The notes under the pieces were generated by a model. It made no database searches, was not told the DNA's origin, and worked only from the letters and a program-made list of their open reading frames with translations. The translations under genes were made by a program, and so were the position numbers. Below are positions 1 through 14,200 of a stretch of DNA of 64,000 nucleotides, one piece after another (position 1 is the first letter of the stretch; each line of letters starts with the position of its first letter). Origin of the DNA: Anarhynchus alexandrinus (Eukaryota > Chordata > Aves > Charadriiformes > Charadriidae); the NCBI GenBank assembly GCA_008711295.1, contig VUYV01000120.1:1336739-1400738 (forward strand), written 5' to 3'.

Positions 1-329
1 AGACTGCCTCGCCACCTTTCTCCTTTGGTTCTTTTGCTTTTGCTCTTGCTCCTGGGGGCAGGTAGCACAAGTAGCACAGGGTACCTCAGGCTGGTGGCCA
101 AAATAGCTCTTTTTTTCCCCCAGTAAACTGAACATTTTTGCCTTTGTGTGTTGGCACAGGAGTTACCCCCAGCTATCTGTACTGGGACTCATTTTCCCTC
201 TCAGCCTTGGCCAAAGCAGAAATCCTGCAGGACATAAAACCATGGGGAGAAACGGGGCAAAAATCCTCAATCTCACAAGCAGATGGAAGGACACCAAAGC
301 CTGAGGGGAAAATGCCCCCAGTCGGGGGC
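1..329. other. Intronic or upstream DAAM1 sequence, no gene seen
   Basis: Pyrimidine-rich and otherwise unremarkable sequence leading into the CR1 copy. No exon or RNA gene recognised. Confidence 0.5.
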
Positions 330-800
330 ATGGACCTGTTGGATCAGGTCCAGAGGAGGGCAACAAAAATGATCAGAGGGATGGAGCACCTCTCCTATGA
401 GGACAGGCTGAGAGAGTTGGGGTTATTCAGTCTGGAAAAGAGAAGGCTCCAGGGAGACCTTATTGTGGCCTTTCAGTACTTAAAGGTGGCTTATAAGAAA
501 GATGGGGATAGACTTTTTAGTAGGGCCTGTAGCGATAGGACAAGGAGTAATGGTTTTAAACTACAAGAGGGTAGATTTAGACTAGATATAAAAAAGAAAT
601 TTTTTACAATGAGGGTGGTGAAACACTGGAACAGGTTGCCTCAGAGAGGTGGTAGATGCCCCATCCCTGGAAACATTTAAGGTCAGGTTGGACGGGGCTC
701 TGAACAACCTGATTTAGTTGAAGATGTCCCTGCCCATGGCAGGGAGGGTGGACTAGATGATCTTTAAAGGTCCCTTCCAACCCAAAACATTCTAGTATTC
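330..800 (+). mobile_element. CR1 LINE fragment, 3' end, + orientation
   Basis: Decayed 3' part of an avian CR1 retrotransposon. It holds the C-terminal end of the reverse-transcriptase ORF, recognisable by words such as [32 protein letters not shown] and [19 protein letters not shown] in one frame. The 3' UTR ends ggtcccttccaacccaaaacattctagtattc-like, the usual CR1 tail. It is truncated at the 5' end, as most CR1 copies are. No intact coding capacity. Confidence 0.92.
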
Positions 801-3800
801 CCAAATTTGCTGCTGCATCCCCTAATCTGGCTGCAGAAGTTGGCTCGGCAGTGCTGGTGGTCGCCTGGCCCTGCTGGAAGGGCGCTTACTGCCATTAATG
901 CCTCTTTTCTCCTGCTGTAGCAATGGCACCAGATTTTCTAGCTGCGTTTTAGGCCAAGAGCAGGCTTACCTTGCTCATGTAGGATTAAGTTTTAAGCCTC
1001 TCATAAATACCCCTGAAATCCCTGTATTATTGTTAGATAGAGGCCCGCCATGCCCGAGATTTAAATCGGAGGGGAGAAGAGATGTTAACAAATTACAGGC
1101 ACTGGCCTGAATCAACAAGAAAACGGGCAGGGGATGCTCGCGCGTCACTGCCTGTCGGATAAGCGGAGCTGTGCTCGAGTGCGTCTGGATAAGGGGAGAC
1201 AACACAGACTTAAATCAAGCAAAGCTGTGTAATTATTGTGAGTGGAGATTACGTGCTATCTAATCTCCCTGGAAAGGGTTTAGATGGGACTGATGGTGCC
1301 CCTTTCCCATTCCAGCACCTCCTTGCACTCACAGTTTTTTAAAAACCGTGCTGAGAAGCTCCCTGCTCCCAGGGGTGTTGAAGGAAGGAGCCACAGAAGT
1401 GCCCCATGGCATCCTCAGAGGTCCTCGAAGCAGGCACCCATCCAAGGCCGGATCCCGGCTGCTCTTCTGCTCTGGTCCTCATTCCTCCAGCTGCTCTCAG
1501 CTGCTCCTTCCCTACTCGTGGTGCCGTCTCGGTGAGCACATGTGCCACTGCTTGCTCTGAAGGAGATGTGGTGGTGTCTTGTTTGCAGGGGAGACAAATG
1601 CTTTTGTCCTGCATTTAATTAAAAAAGAGCAAGACCATATCAATGGAGGCTCCAGCAGTGGAGGAAACATGGGCTGGAGAACATCTCTACGCACGGCAGG
1701 CTCTAGGCAGTCCTGCTTCTATGCAATGAGGACTGACATGCAGCAGAAACATCGGTGCCTATCCCAGTGGCTTGTGGTAAATCTTGCTCATGTACCTTTC
1801 TGGTTTTATGAGGGTAAACCACCTACATGGTAGCTTGGCATCGAGGAGAGGGCTTCTCCAGTCCAGCCATGAGAGTAAGGGCTGGGTTTTGGCTGGCACC
1901 GTGAAGTTGGAGACAGCAGGGGATCTACGTCCCTGCCTTGGTTGCAGGCTGAGCGGCGGTGATTTGAGAAGTACAAGGATGCATCCAAATCCTTTGGCCT
2001 GCCTGTGTTTAATAGCAAGTAGCCGCTTGAGATGCTGGTAACACCCAGTTTCGTCTGGTGGGTCCCAGGGGACTGGCAAAGGTGGACATCAGTCAGAGGC
2101 AGCTGCCTGACTTACCAAGGACCCAAAATTGTCCCCTGAGCAGTTTTTGCTCTTTCCTCTATTGCCAATTTTGGCTCCTGTTGGAAACAGACTGTTAAGA
2201 GTCAGGTGACTTCGCTCGGACTTTGAGTCTGAAAGCCCCAGTTTAGGGCAGTCCTGATTTTTAGCGTTTTCCCCATTTTCCTGCTGGTTGCAGTGCTCCC
2301 TGCTGCAATCACAGAGGCCTGTTGCAACAAGCTCCACGTCGAAAGAGCAGCATGAGGCAGGATAGAAACGCTGCCCAGCCTTCTCCCAGGGGTTTTCCTT
2401 GAAAATCAGCTTTGCTGGGCTCCGAAATATCTCATGGTGTGGCTGTAGCCCACTCAGCCAGGGCACTCCTCTGCCTTCATTGACGGCAAAGGTGTGTGCA
2501 GCACAGAAATCATCTGAGTATCTGTCCTTTCAGCGTGTTCCCTGCTGCTGTGTGCCGTGTCTGGCGCTTCTGCTTTGCTGTCAGTGTCACCGTACTTGGC
2601 TCTACAGAGTGCATCCCAGTTGTTGGACATTTTATAGGTTCCCATGATAGGTAATATTTGGTAAAAGGTGACCAAAATGAGACATTGTTGTGCTGGGTTG
2701 TCCTGGCAATGTACTTGGCAGCAGCTGGCTTCGGCAGTGCTCGTCGAGAGGAAAGAAGGGAAAACCATCATATTTCCTTCCCTGGAATGTTTCCCCCTGC
2801 CCTGCAGCTCCATATCCTGGTTTCTCTGCCCCGCAAGCAGCTGTTTTTATCCCAGCCCACAGTACTGGCTTGGCAGGGCAGAGGTTTTGTCCTCCTTGTT
2901 TCTCCATCCATGGAGATGCAGGATTTGATCCCAGCCCTGACCCTGCTTGGAGCAGGGGGATGCACCAGATGAACTCCCCATGGTCTGGTCCCACCTGCAT
3001 CACCCTGTGATGCTCGGCGCTGGGGGGGGGAACAGGGGATGGACAGAGAGATAAAAAGCATCTCGTGATGGGGCTGGCGAGTCTGTCAGCAGTGGCCCAA
3101 ACGGGAACTGAAGTCTGCATTAAATCCCGCAGCTGTGCAGCGCTTGGGTCAGGAGGGAGATTTAAGGATTATTGGAGAGACCTTCTTTGAAGTCGTCAGC
3201 CCCCTCTACGGCTGTAATAAAGCAGGGAAACGCGAAGGTGGAGATGCATTAACAGCGGGATGAAATCTGCTTTTAGAAGTGGTATTTCTGGACGATGACT
3301 CGTTTCATACCTCATCCCGAAATATTTCACTCCCTGCTGGTCCTGCTCTCCAGGAGAGGATATTGCTCGGAAGCACAGGGAGGAAGCAGGAGGGTTTCCA
3401 GCTTTAGCGTTTCTTTGGCTGCAGATTTGCTTCAGTGGAAGAGAGTGACTCAGGATGGCCTTTCTCAGGAGGCCACGCTCCAAAAGTGTTAATAATTAAC
3501 ACTTTGCACTTATTCTGCAGCACCTCTTAATTGCAGGAAGTTTGGCTCCTGCCAATGTACGTAATGTCCAGCTATTAAAGCAGCTCACTGGGTGATTTTT
3601 ATGAGCCTCGAAATATGGGTGGATAAAGGGTGTTCAGGCAGAAGCTCAGCGTGAATAACCAGGTGGAAGGGATCGGTAGTGAAAACCAGCTCACGCGAAT
3701 GCAGGGTCTGGCTCTGCCCACCTCCCTTTCGATTCGGCTGAGCTCTCGGAGCATCTGTAAAGTTGGGGTAGGGGAAAAATGACCTGCAAGGATGCTGAGC

Positions 3801-6800
3801 CATGCTGCACTCTTTAAGCTTGTGTTGAAAATCCATTGGCATCGCTAACGCTGGGTGCGTAGCTCTCGGCAGTGTTAAGCTGTCCCCTGCAACCAAACCG
3901 TGCATCTAAAATTTCCTCGGACATCAGGTATAAAACGGGGATCCCTTTGAATTAGGAGAAGGCAGTGGTGGTGCTTTTGCAGGGGAGAATGGGGAAAAAT
4001 GGGATAGATAGGGAAATAAGTGACGGCTCTCCAATAATAATATATTTCCCAGGCTAGACAGCCTCTTTCCCCTCTAACTGCACCTTCTACCCTCTCCCTC
4101 CAGAGAGCTTCACTTTCCAGCTCGCTCTTCCACTTGTCCTGCTCAGTCCTGCAGCTCGTTCGTGGGGCTTGTGTTGCTATCTCCTTCATTTAAAAAAAAT
4201 CTTTTTTTTTTTTTTTTTGGTGCAGTAGCAGAAGTAAGAGCAGAAGCTGACATAGATGTCATGCAAGGGGAGGAGGAAAAAATAGCTCGGTGTCTTTCCA
4301 TGTTTCTGGGTCACCTGGGATGGATGAGAAGCGTTTCATGGCCCCTCGGCATCCAGATATACCTGTGGTTATTGCAGCAGCAGGTTGAAATATTGTCTCA
4401 GGTGTCGTTTTCTTGGGCTGACCGAGAGAAACAGGCTGTTTGCATGGCTGGGGGTATTTTTCAATAGGAAATGTTTATAGTTTTTATCTTTAAAGGTAAT
4501 TCCCTTTTTAGTTCCAATCACAACACACTTTTGTTTAAGCAAGGTTTTTCTCCCTCTCTTGCCAAAAAATGCATCTGTTAGCAATCTTTTTGGATTTTAA
4601 AGCGAAGCTTTTCAAACAATGAACCAGCTGACTATGGAAGGCATCTGGTCATGCTGTATTTGCTTATGGGGAGCATAATTTTTAAACCCTGGGAAAAGCA
4701 TACAAGGGCATGTGTGTATTTGTCGAGGAGAAGGTATAGGAAGTGTTAGCACAGGGAAAACTGCACTGGTCTGGGATGGGATGGTTCAGACCTTGAGATC
4801 CCAACTTGGGAAGAATCCAATGAAATTACAGCCCTTTGCGGCATCACTCCGCAAGCCTTTGGCAGGGTGTGGGGAAATGGCTTTAGTTGTGTCATTTAGT
4901 GTTTGTTGCAGGGGTACCTGGGGGACCTGAGTGGCTGGAGGGACGAGGAAGACCCAGAGGGCCAAAAATACTTGTGCACGCCTGGCAAAGGCTTGGTCAT
5001 GTTGGTGGAGCTGGGCTGGGTTTAAACATCCTATGCAGGCTGCGGACCCATTGGCTTTAAAACCCATCCGCGCCACTGTCTGCTGCTTTTTCGACCTTGC
5101 AGACAGCATCCAGGTGGATCATCTGCAGCAGGCAGGGAGGGGGAGGTTGCCAAAACACGGTGGCTGCCAGCTGCCACCAGCTTTCCCTTGCCCTGCCGTT
5201 ATGGAGCAGCGAGGAGGGGTGAGGAACACTGCAAAATAAAAATGCCATCAGGAGGATGCATAAAAATGAAGGGGATTGCTTCTGGTTTTTGCAGTAGGTG
5301 CCAATTCAGGAGTTTGGGGTTTTTTAACCCCTTTTTGTGACTTTCCTGGTGTGAAGTTCTCCTGGGTCAGGCCAGCCTTGCAGGTGGTGCCAAGATGGGG
5401 GTGAACCACCAAAGTCACTAGTGTTGTTGCTGAAGGACTCGCGAGGGTTTGCTTGGAGCTGGCTGCTGACAGCCAGCCCTTTCCTTCTGACTTGATTTCT
5501 CCTTGAAGGATCTAAACTGGTGTGTTGGACATCAGGTGTGGGGGGAACCCAGCCAGCTTCCCTCCAGAGCTCAGTTATTCCAGAGCAGCTCCAGATCCAT
5601 CACCACCACCATGGGCTGTGAGTGTGGGAAGGACGCTGCTGGATCAGTCGGCAATGTCTCCCGCAGGCTGAGCATCTAAAAAATGTCACCAGAAGCTTGA
5701 TTTGGAAGCAAAGCAGCCATAATGAAGCACTGAGGAGCTTCACAGGTGTCTTTCTCCCCACCGCCATGGGGACACGCTGTGAGCAGGAAGGTGCATTGCT
5801 TCTGGCGGCTGCATTCCTGCAGGTCAGAGTGGCAGGAGCTCATGGAGATGCACCTTCCATGTGTAAATAACAGTGCCCAGATGGGGCTGAGACCAGCCTG
5901 TGAACTGCTTTCATGACACCTCTGGCTGAGCCACCATCTCTTCTGTGCTGCTGCCCGGTGTCCCAAGGACGGTCACTGTGGGAGCTGCTGACACCCCGAG
6001 GGGGAGGCATACGGGCTGTGGAAGTGTCTGGTTTGTCACCAAGATGTGGCAGGGCTGGGGAGCATGAAATCTCCTCGGGGAGAGCAAAGGGATGGCTGGA
6101 GCTGGCAGATCAGTGACCTTCTCTTGGAAAAGCTCCCGCTAATGAGGTGTCTTGACTGGGCGCTGCTTTCCCCGCAGCATCCGGCACTGACGGAGGGGAT
6201 GGAGCTTGTTCATCGGGTTCACACCACTGCCACCATGGTGTGGAACAGCTGAGTGGCAGCATCCGCACAGACACGGAGCCCGGGGCCAAGGGGCGTCAGA
6301 TGCGAGGAGAGGGTGCAGTGGTGCCAGGGCCACAGCTGATGTCATTTGTATTTTTGGAGGGAAGAAGTGAGTGCTGGGGGGAGTGGGTGGGAAACAGAGC
6401 GGGGGACGGGGCAAAGATTGCCCTTGGCTGCACAGCTTTGGTGTTTCCTCATTTTTGCAGCAGAGCACGTGTGTCCGTCAGGGCCATTTCCCAGAGGACA
6501 GCGAGGGATGTTGATGCAAATGTTACAGTTGAGAAGGGATACCCGTCCCTGCACTGTGCAATTGCAACCATCAGCCTGCCTCTAAAAGAGCAGCTCGTAG
6601 TAAGCTGCAGCACGGCACTGGGTTGTCAGCGGGGTTCAGACCAGCCCTCACTTCTGCTGCACTTCATGAGAAGAGAGCAAACACAGCAAAGACCTAAACA
6701 CAGCCCAGAGAAGAAGAAATTGGGAGATGTTTGTGTCCCTGGTGCCAGCTGGGCAGGATGCGATGGAGCATCCCAGAGAGCTGATGTTGGCAGTACTCAG

Positions 6801-9800
6801 CTCTGCGCCTGGACGTCCCTAGTCAAAGGCAAAACTCACATCCCCAGAACCCACCCTGGGTGCTGGGAAACCATCTACAAATTCACCCTTTCAACTCGTG
6901 ATGCCCAGAGAGGTTCCTCCCTCCTCCTGGCTTGCCTTGTGAGCAAAGCCTTGTGAGTCACTCCCCTCTGGGCTCATTACTTTGTCGGGAGATTTCTTCA
7001 CCGCCACCAAATGCACTAAAGGACACTTATCAGTGTGCTGTAGACCATTAGCCTCAGTAATTACCACTGAGCAATGTCCTGCAGCGAGCCAAGGGAAGCC
7101 CGTGCCCTGATCTTTGCCTGCTTTATTGTGCAGTCCCCCTTTGCCTGGGAAGCTGCTTTCCGATGAGCCTGCCCGGCTGCTCATCTGAATTAATGAGGTT
7201 CTGCTGCACTTAATTGAGAGCACTCTCTAAATTGGGGGTTTCAGGGAGGAAATGCAAGAGCCCGAGGGAGCAGAGCAAAGGGAAATATTTATAATGCAGC
7301 ACGTTAATTATAAATGAGCAGTTTAGCCAATTTTGTTGTTCAGCCTCCCCTCCACCCCCCGGAGACCTTTATGGTTTTTTGCTCCACCGCTTCCTTTCAG
7401 CCTTAAATGAACAGCAGGTCCGGATCCCTGCCCGCCTCACAGGTGTTTGCACCATGCAGAAAGGCCCTGGGATATAGGATGAGCCGACCCCGCTGCCTTC
7501 CCACCCCATTCCTCAGCACAGGTCTTGCTTCCTGCCCAAATCTCCGGACTGGGTGCAGCCCATCACCTCTTGGTGCTGTGCAGTGGTGGGGACCTCACCA
7601 CCCTTCCCAGCTGGTGTTGCTGCTGGTGGGAGAGGGATGCTCCTTAAAAGAGGTGCTGATGGTACCCTAAGGTGATGGGGAGGATCTCCAGTGAGCTCTC
7701 CAGGAGGTGAGTGGCAGGAGCTGGTCCCTTTTGGGCTAGTTTCAAGGCACACATGGGTGCCCTAGCTCCAGTGTCTCCCAGGGCACCGTTTGCATGCTAT
7801 CCTCTGAAGCGAGGCAGGAAAGCTGGGAAAATCTTTGCACACAGGTCTTGCAGGGTTTGTGCGGAGCCTTCCCATGGCAGACGTTGGGACGGCTCAGAGG
7901 GGTGGGCTGGCAGACATGCACAGGGCTTCCCAGCATCCCTCCCTTATTCCTCAGTGCCTTCACCACCTGTACGTGCTCTCTTGTTTCTGGTGCGTATAGA
8001 CAGCGTGCTGTGTATGGCTGTGTGTACCAAGGAAGGGTGTGCTTTTGCACACGGGAGCAGATGGGAAGGTCCTTTAGGAAGGCATGCCATGTGAGCTGAG
8101 AAACCAGAAAGATGTGGCTGCCTGTGTCAGACAGGATGGTTATACCGAGCAGGAAGGTGGCCTGAACCTCACACCAGCTGCTTGGCACCGCTGAGGGACC
8201 ATGGGGTCATCCAGCAGGATGGGAGGGCGGCACTGAATAGGCCTAGCACCAAGAAATTGCCCTTTGGTTGCAGAAAAATAATGCAAGTGATGCTCTGCAG
8301 ATTGAACCTGCCATCGGGTGCAGCCTGACCTCACATCCCCGTGTCCCCATGGTGATTGGCCATGGGCAGTTCCCCCAAATCCTGCTCCCACCTTGCTCCT
8401 GGGGGCTGGTGGTCCCACCTGGGTTAAACTGACGGCTCTAACCCACAGGTTGAAGAAATTATGTGTGTTTCCCTGGGGTGACAAATACTTTGCAAAATAT
8501 GACAGTTCACTTTTCCCACCCTGCTCAGGAGAAGCAGAAGACCTTCCTTCGGCTCTGTGAGAGGTGTGCCTTTCCATTCAACTCATTAATATAAATAACT
8601 CCTTTGTTTCTTAAGTTCCCCGACACTTTCTTCATGCTCCTAAGCATCTTTCCAACAACATGGATGTCTTTCAGTGGGCTGTGTGTGAGTGAACACGCCA
8701 GCTGCTGGGCTTCCTGCAGGCACGGCAGGTCCTTCTCCGCACAATCCAGCGGTAGGAAGCTCTGACCAACTAGACAGCTGCAAATGGGTATCCTCTTCTC
8801 AGCCCCTTGGGAAGGCATTGGGTTTCCCCCACCACGGCGGAAACCTTCCCCCGGCCATAGCTTTGAGTGGCCAGACTCGATGCTGGCAGGTGACGGTCCC
8901 TGCACATGGTCCCAGACACAGCCAGAAATGTGGCAGGATGGGCAGCTGGATGGTCCCTGGGTTATTTGGAGAGGACTGCTTCACCGAGTCCATTTGCCAG
9001 CAGACTGTGAGAGGTCTCAGGTCGCACCTCTGCCCCTCCATCCTCTTGCCTTTGCTGAAGGTGAGTTTTCGGGAGAGGAGAAAGCAGAGAGAAACCAGCA
9101 CATCCCATTTTTCCTGGCTGTGAAAAGACCAAAGGCATCCCTGTCTCTCCTGATCAAGCTGGGTGTTGCACGTGCAGCCAGCAGATGAGCATTTCTCTTT
9201 TTGTAAGCACTATTTGGACAGGATGGGGGTCAGTTTTATTTCTTGCTGGCAAAAACTGGTTGTCAGAGCATGACTACGAATGGTTCGCTATCCATGCAGA
9301 GGCAGGCGGTGAGACTTCCTTCAGGTTTATTAGGTTTGGCACTAGCATGGGTAGGACAGATTTTTTTGTTGTTTTTCTAACATCTCAGTAAAATTCTCAC
9401 TCTTTGCTGATTCCTGCTTGGTTATAAAAAAAACCAACCACAATGTGGAGGGCAGGTGAATCAAGTGTTTCATTCAAAACCTCGGTTCTTGGCAGGAGGA
9501 GGGGAGAAAACCCCAAAGTATTAAAGCAGAGGGCAGGGAGGGCTGAATGCAGTCTTCTTGCTCAGGAAAGTTATTTTATTTCCTTTAAACTTGACCAGAT
9601 CTACAGAAGATTAAAAAAAGCGAGGCTCATGGGTGTGCATCTGTCAGTAGGCAGCCTGCCCAAGGGCATGGGCAGCCGGCACGGAGAGCTGCTCAGGGCG
9701 ATCTGGTTGCTGCCAGGCTGGATCACGGCTGCTTGGAGAGGGCTGGAGGTGGCCACGAGGGCAGACAAGCAGCTTCTCTTGGCCCTCAGCATGTCACAGG

Positions 9801-11200
9801 AGATGCCTGAGGGTTTGCCAGGTCTCTTGTTGCTCCCAAACTTCTTTTGTCCCTGTCCCGGAGCCAGGCACAGCGAAGCGTCAGGTCTGCAGAGACGGGC
9901 TGCACAGCCTGTGGGGGAACTTGGTTCCAGTCCAAATTACCTATCGCTGGCTCCATGTTTTCTCATCTTGGCAAGCTGCAGCTTGGGAAGTTTGGATACA
10001 GGAACATTTCCCACGTATACCTCTTGAACCACGATAAATATTTGGGACTCTGCTCCTGGGGCTTGCTGAAATCAGCCGGAGGATCGGTAGTTGTCTGCAT
10101 GCACGGATGCGGGGGCAGAGGGGCAGGTCGTCCAGCTCCCACCATCGCAGGCGATTGCAGTGTAGGGTGACCTTTGCAAACATCTCTTGAAGTTAGGGAG
10201 GGGGCAAAGCCGTGCAGCCAGTCAGGCTGTGAACTGAAGATGGTTATCGAGGGAAGATGTCTGGATGTCTGGGGTTTGCGTATTATCGGTTGACTCCAGC
10301 CTAGACCTGTGTGGCATTTCTGCTGTGAATCCTTTTGCTTCTTTTGATGTAAGTTTTTAGGTCAATACAATGGGGCAAAGGGTTGATCTTGAAATATTCC
10401 CTCAAAATCTGCCTACTTGCTCCAAGCAGTCCCTGGTCTCATGCAGTGTAATTTATCTGAGCTGGCCTCAGAGGTCCTTCAGTCATGTTGTACAAGAACA
10501 CGGTAGAACCTGAAAACCCCTTGTGAGTCCCACCACATGCAGGGCATTGTAGACCAGGATGACCAAATGAGGCTCTGCATCATTCAGTGTCTTAGATCAT
10601 GGGCTCAGGGGTGACATCCTTTAAGAGGGGACATTGCCAGGTGCATGTTCCCTCCTAACAACTAATGAAGCTCCCAGAGTAGTTGTCTGTTGTGCCTGGA
10701 GTCTCTCTTAGGATGTTGGTAAGTCATGGTCCTGCTCCAGGAGTGGAGCCTAGTTCGTGTCACATTTATTCACTCTCCTTTACTTGTAAGAGACTCCTTT
10801 TTTCCCCCCAAAGCACATTCATCAAGGCTGTGCAGCCACAATTTCAAGGGCACTGTAGAGTCAGTACAAGAGAAATCTGGATATAAAATTTCAGTGTGGT
10901 TTCTCTGAAGCTGATAACCGCAAGACTGATGCAGTATCATTGGGGCAGAGTTTGGTCACAGGCAGCTGGTATAACGTAGATTGTATATAAAATACACTAG
11001 TTCAATAAATCAGGTAATGTTCCCATAGCTGGAGCTATGGAGTGGTGAGCTCAGAAGGTAGAAAGTTGCACTTATATTGACATAAAGTGATGCAAGAGCT
11101 CAAGAGCACTTCAGAGGTGGTTAGTCATGAAAGACAGGGGATGTTAATGCTATTTCTACTAATCTGCTGTCTTTGTTTCACTTTTCTTACCTCCCGCCAG
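801..11200. other. Long non-coding stretch upstream of the first visible DAAM1 exon
   Basis: About 10.4 kb without a recognisable exon. It has ordinary GC-rich avian intron texture, with short homopolymers such as T runs at 4202-4219. AT-rich islands with homeodomain/GATA-like words lie around 1040-1270 and 6960-7340. The N-terminal DAAM1 exons were looked for and not found. It is presumably intron, since DAAM1 introns near the 5' end are long in other vertebrates. Confidence 0.6.
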
Positions 11201-11272
11201 GACCAGGAAGAAAATAAAGGAGCCACCAGCTGGCCGGAGTTTTATATCGACCAGCTGAATTCAATGGCTGCT
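11201..11272 (+). CDS. DAAM1: DAAM1 coding exon (GBD/FH3 part 1)
   Basis: 72 nt, 24 codons, phase 0 at both ends. It reads [11 protein letters not shown]...LNSMAA, between acceptor cccgccag and donor gtaagtat. It is the first recognisable DAAM1 exon in the window. It lies within the Rho-binding/FH3 region, and the exon upstream of it, which should end near a Lys-rich SKKK in human, is not visible. Confidence 0.95.
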
Positions 11273-14200
11273 GTAAGTATTTCCCCAACGCTTTGGCACT
11301 TGTGGGCCCCATGTGGGGCAGCAGCGCTGCGGTGACATGCTGTGGCACGGCCAGCATCACGCCTGAGAGGGTGGCGTGTGCTGTAGCCACAAAGGTGTGA
11401 CCTGGCTATTTTCAGCCTTTCGGGTCTGCAGATCTCTCAACAATTTGGAGTTGGCAATGGCTTGCAATTTGTCCTAGCAGTTGAGAAACCCCTGATGTAA
11501 GGATTTAAGGATATCATTCATTGGATCAACAGATACAGCTGGAAAACGGAGGCTTTTTCTATGGCAGGAAGGGCATTTCATCTTGCCTCTGGCTGGGAGG
11601 CTTCCAGACGGATAGTAAACAGCAGCTTTCATTATAAAGCCACCGGACTGGTTTTTAAAGACCCCGTTTGATTGTGCAATGCCAGTGGGGCACCAAGCTG
11701 CTGTGGTTGCTTTGAAGCCCATAGTTCCTGTGCTTTTTCATGGATGCCTGCTACTGCCTTGTTCCTGAGACACCCTTCTGTGCCGGGCGGCCACGGCAAA
11801 ACATGACACTGTGGGTCCCTCATGGGACAGACAGATGTAATTTTATTAAATACTTTCTTGTCGAGATCGTGCCGTGTGAGACAGAAATAGCGCTGTTTTC
11901 TGTAGGAACTTTCTCCTCAGTTCAGAGCCCGTCCATCCTCGCTCCTGCTTTTGGAGGTTGAAGGTGCTGAGGTTTGTGGCTGCTGCACTAGCGATGGGAG
12001 CAGTGTGGAAAACGAAAAAGAAAAGCATCATTTTTCTTTTTTTTCCCCTATGTTTGCCCTGCTGTCATGGGGCCAGGGGTGACAGGGAAGGTAGAGCTGG
12101 GTAGGGGAGTGGGGATGGAGGCAGGGAGCAGGGGGCTGCGAGCCAGGAAGGGAGCATGCTGCTTCCCTGCGGGAAGGCAGGGATGCCCAGGGCTGGCCAT
12201 GGGCTTCGGGTGAAGCCCTGAGCCTAAGCAGAGCTTGTGATCAAAGGCTGCCAGATGCCTGGAGGGTGGCTTTGATCTCCCTGACACACTGTTGAAGAGA
12301 AGCTGGGTTAAATGTGGGGGCCAGCACAGCTCTTCATATCTGCTGGAGCCTTCTTCCCCTCCTTTGGCTTAGCCTTGGCTGGTGCTGGCAGGGCTTACCC
12401 TGACACCTCCGAGGGCCCAGCGCCATCGGATGGTGCAGGAGGCACCTGGGTGTTGCTTTAGCTGTGGCCTTAGTTGCATGAGTTGGGGTGAGCAAGCTGT
12501 ACCCCGTGCACGCCCAGGGCTGCAGGCAGCCATGCTGCCTGGATAAAGCCACGGGAGCCAGGATCCCGGCCTCCAGCACCAGCCTGATAGCAAAATCCAG
12601 TGTGGGAGGTGCCAAGGGCATCCCCTGCACGCAGCCACTGTCCCCAGCCTGGATGTGCATTAGTGGGTTGCATTGGGAGACCTAGGAGCGACAGGGTTGG
12701 CAGGACCCACCTAGCTGACCCCGAATGTGGCTGCAGTATCCCGTCCCCTCCCGGTTCTGGGGCATCCCATGAGCCCCTCACCTCTGCAGGGGCACATGGG
12801 TACCTGTTGGGATGCACAGGTGCCGGGGAAGGCTAAAGGACTCCTCCTTCTCCCCTGCCCCAATTTAGCACCTTCCCTCTGTGGACCACCAGTTAGCATT
12901 GGCTTAGCCCCCTGCATCCTCACAGCCCACTCCAGCCCTGGAAACGCATCGAGATTCACATCACCTAGATGCCATCTGCAGCATCTCTGAGCAGGGTTCA
13001 GCCAGACACTTTCTAATGGGATACTGTGGTGGATTTATTTATCTCTTCCTTTTACAAAGTGTATTTCCTGGAGGTGCTTCCTGGAGGGTGTGAGAGGGGA
13101 CATGCCAGGATTTACATCTAGAGCACATGAGTTGGGATGCTCCTTGCCTGAATTGTAGCCTTTCCCTCTCGCTGCTCTGAGTCTGAGGGTTGCAGGGGAA
13201 CAGCCGTGAGCATCCTCCAACATGGGCTTGTCTGGATGATTTGCAGGTCCGCAATTTGGGGTGACACCACTCCTACCTGCAGGGTGTTAACTCTGGAACT
13301 TAATGATCACGCAGGACAATGCTAAGTGTGTCCTCTCGAGGTGTCCCAGCTGTCCCAGTTGTCTCAGGGCAGTGAAGTCCATTGTCTACCAGGGCTTGCT
13401 GTGGGGTGAGGACTGGTTTGGGGAAGAGGGCGCTGGGTTCCTGTGGAATCACTCAGCACTGGCCGATGTTCATTTCCTGCTGTTTGGAAACAAAACCCAA
13501 GTGGCCGAGGAGATGCAAGGCCATCAGCAAAGCCGATGTGGGTTGGAGTATCGCTCACTTGTGATGCGCTGAACACTCGCAGCTTAATTGTACGTGTGCT
13601 AGCGAGTCGTCTGGGTGCTTGCAGGCAGCGTCTTCAACCTAAAACGCTGCGTTCACTCTGCTGTCCCCAGTCCAGACCATCTCCTTGCAGACCGTGGGGT
13701 TTCTGCATACTGCCCCTTTTCCCAAGTCCTGCGATTGCCATAAGGATCTGGACTTTTAGACTTGAAGAGTCGGCTTAAGGTCTCAGCTCTGTCCCCACAG
13801 CTTGGCATGGCGGGTGGCGGGCGCTCCTGCTCCTCTGGCATGAGCTTCACAGGGAAACCTCTCCTCTCACATCTGCCTTTCTCCTTACGCAGAGAAAATC
13901 ACTGATCGCCTTGGAAAAAGAAGACGAGGAGGAGAGAAATAAAACAATCGAAAGTTTGAAGACTGCACTGCGGACAAAACCAATGAGGTAAATCCTTTCT
14001 GTTTTCTGGCTTTATCACCATGGTCATGGCTTTGGATTTGAGTTCTCTGGCAGAGCGGGGGGTTAAACAGAAATATAAATGGGGGCTGCACAGGACAAGG
14101 GAAGCAAGGACCCTGAAACAGCACTTGTTTTTTTCAGTTCACCTCTTCTCATTTTGTTCCTTTTCCTTGGTCCTTTTAGTGGCCGAGAGCCACCAGGACC

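Noticed and set aside
138..680. 180-codon frame that looks like a gene
   Set aside because: Its right half is the decayed end of a CR1 reverse transcriptase and its left half has no similarity, so it is a retrotransposon remnant.
6240..6956. 238-codon plus-strand frame
   Set aside because: No recognisable domain, no splice-linked partners and no sign of being a DAAM1 exon. Consistent with chance in GC-rich intron.
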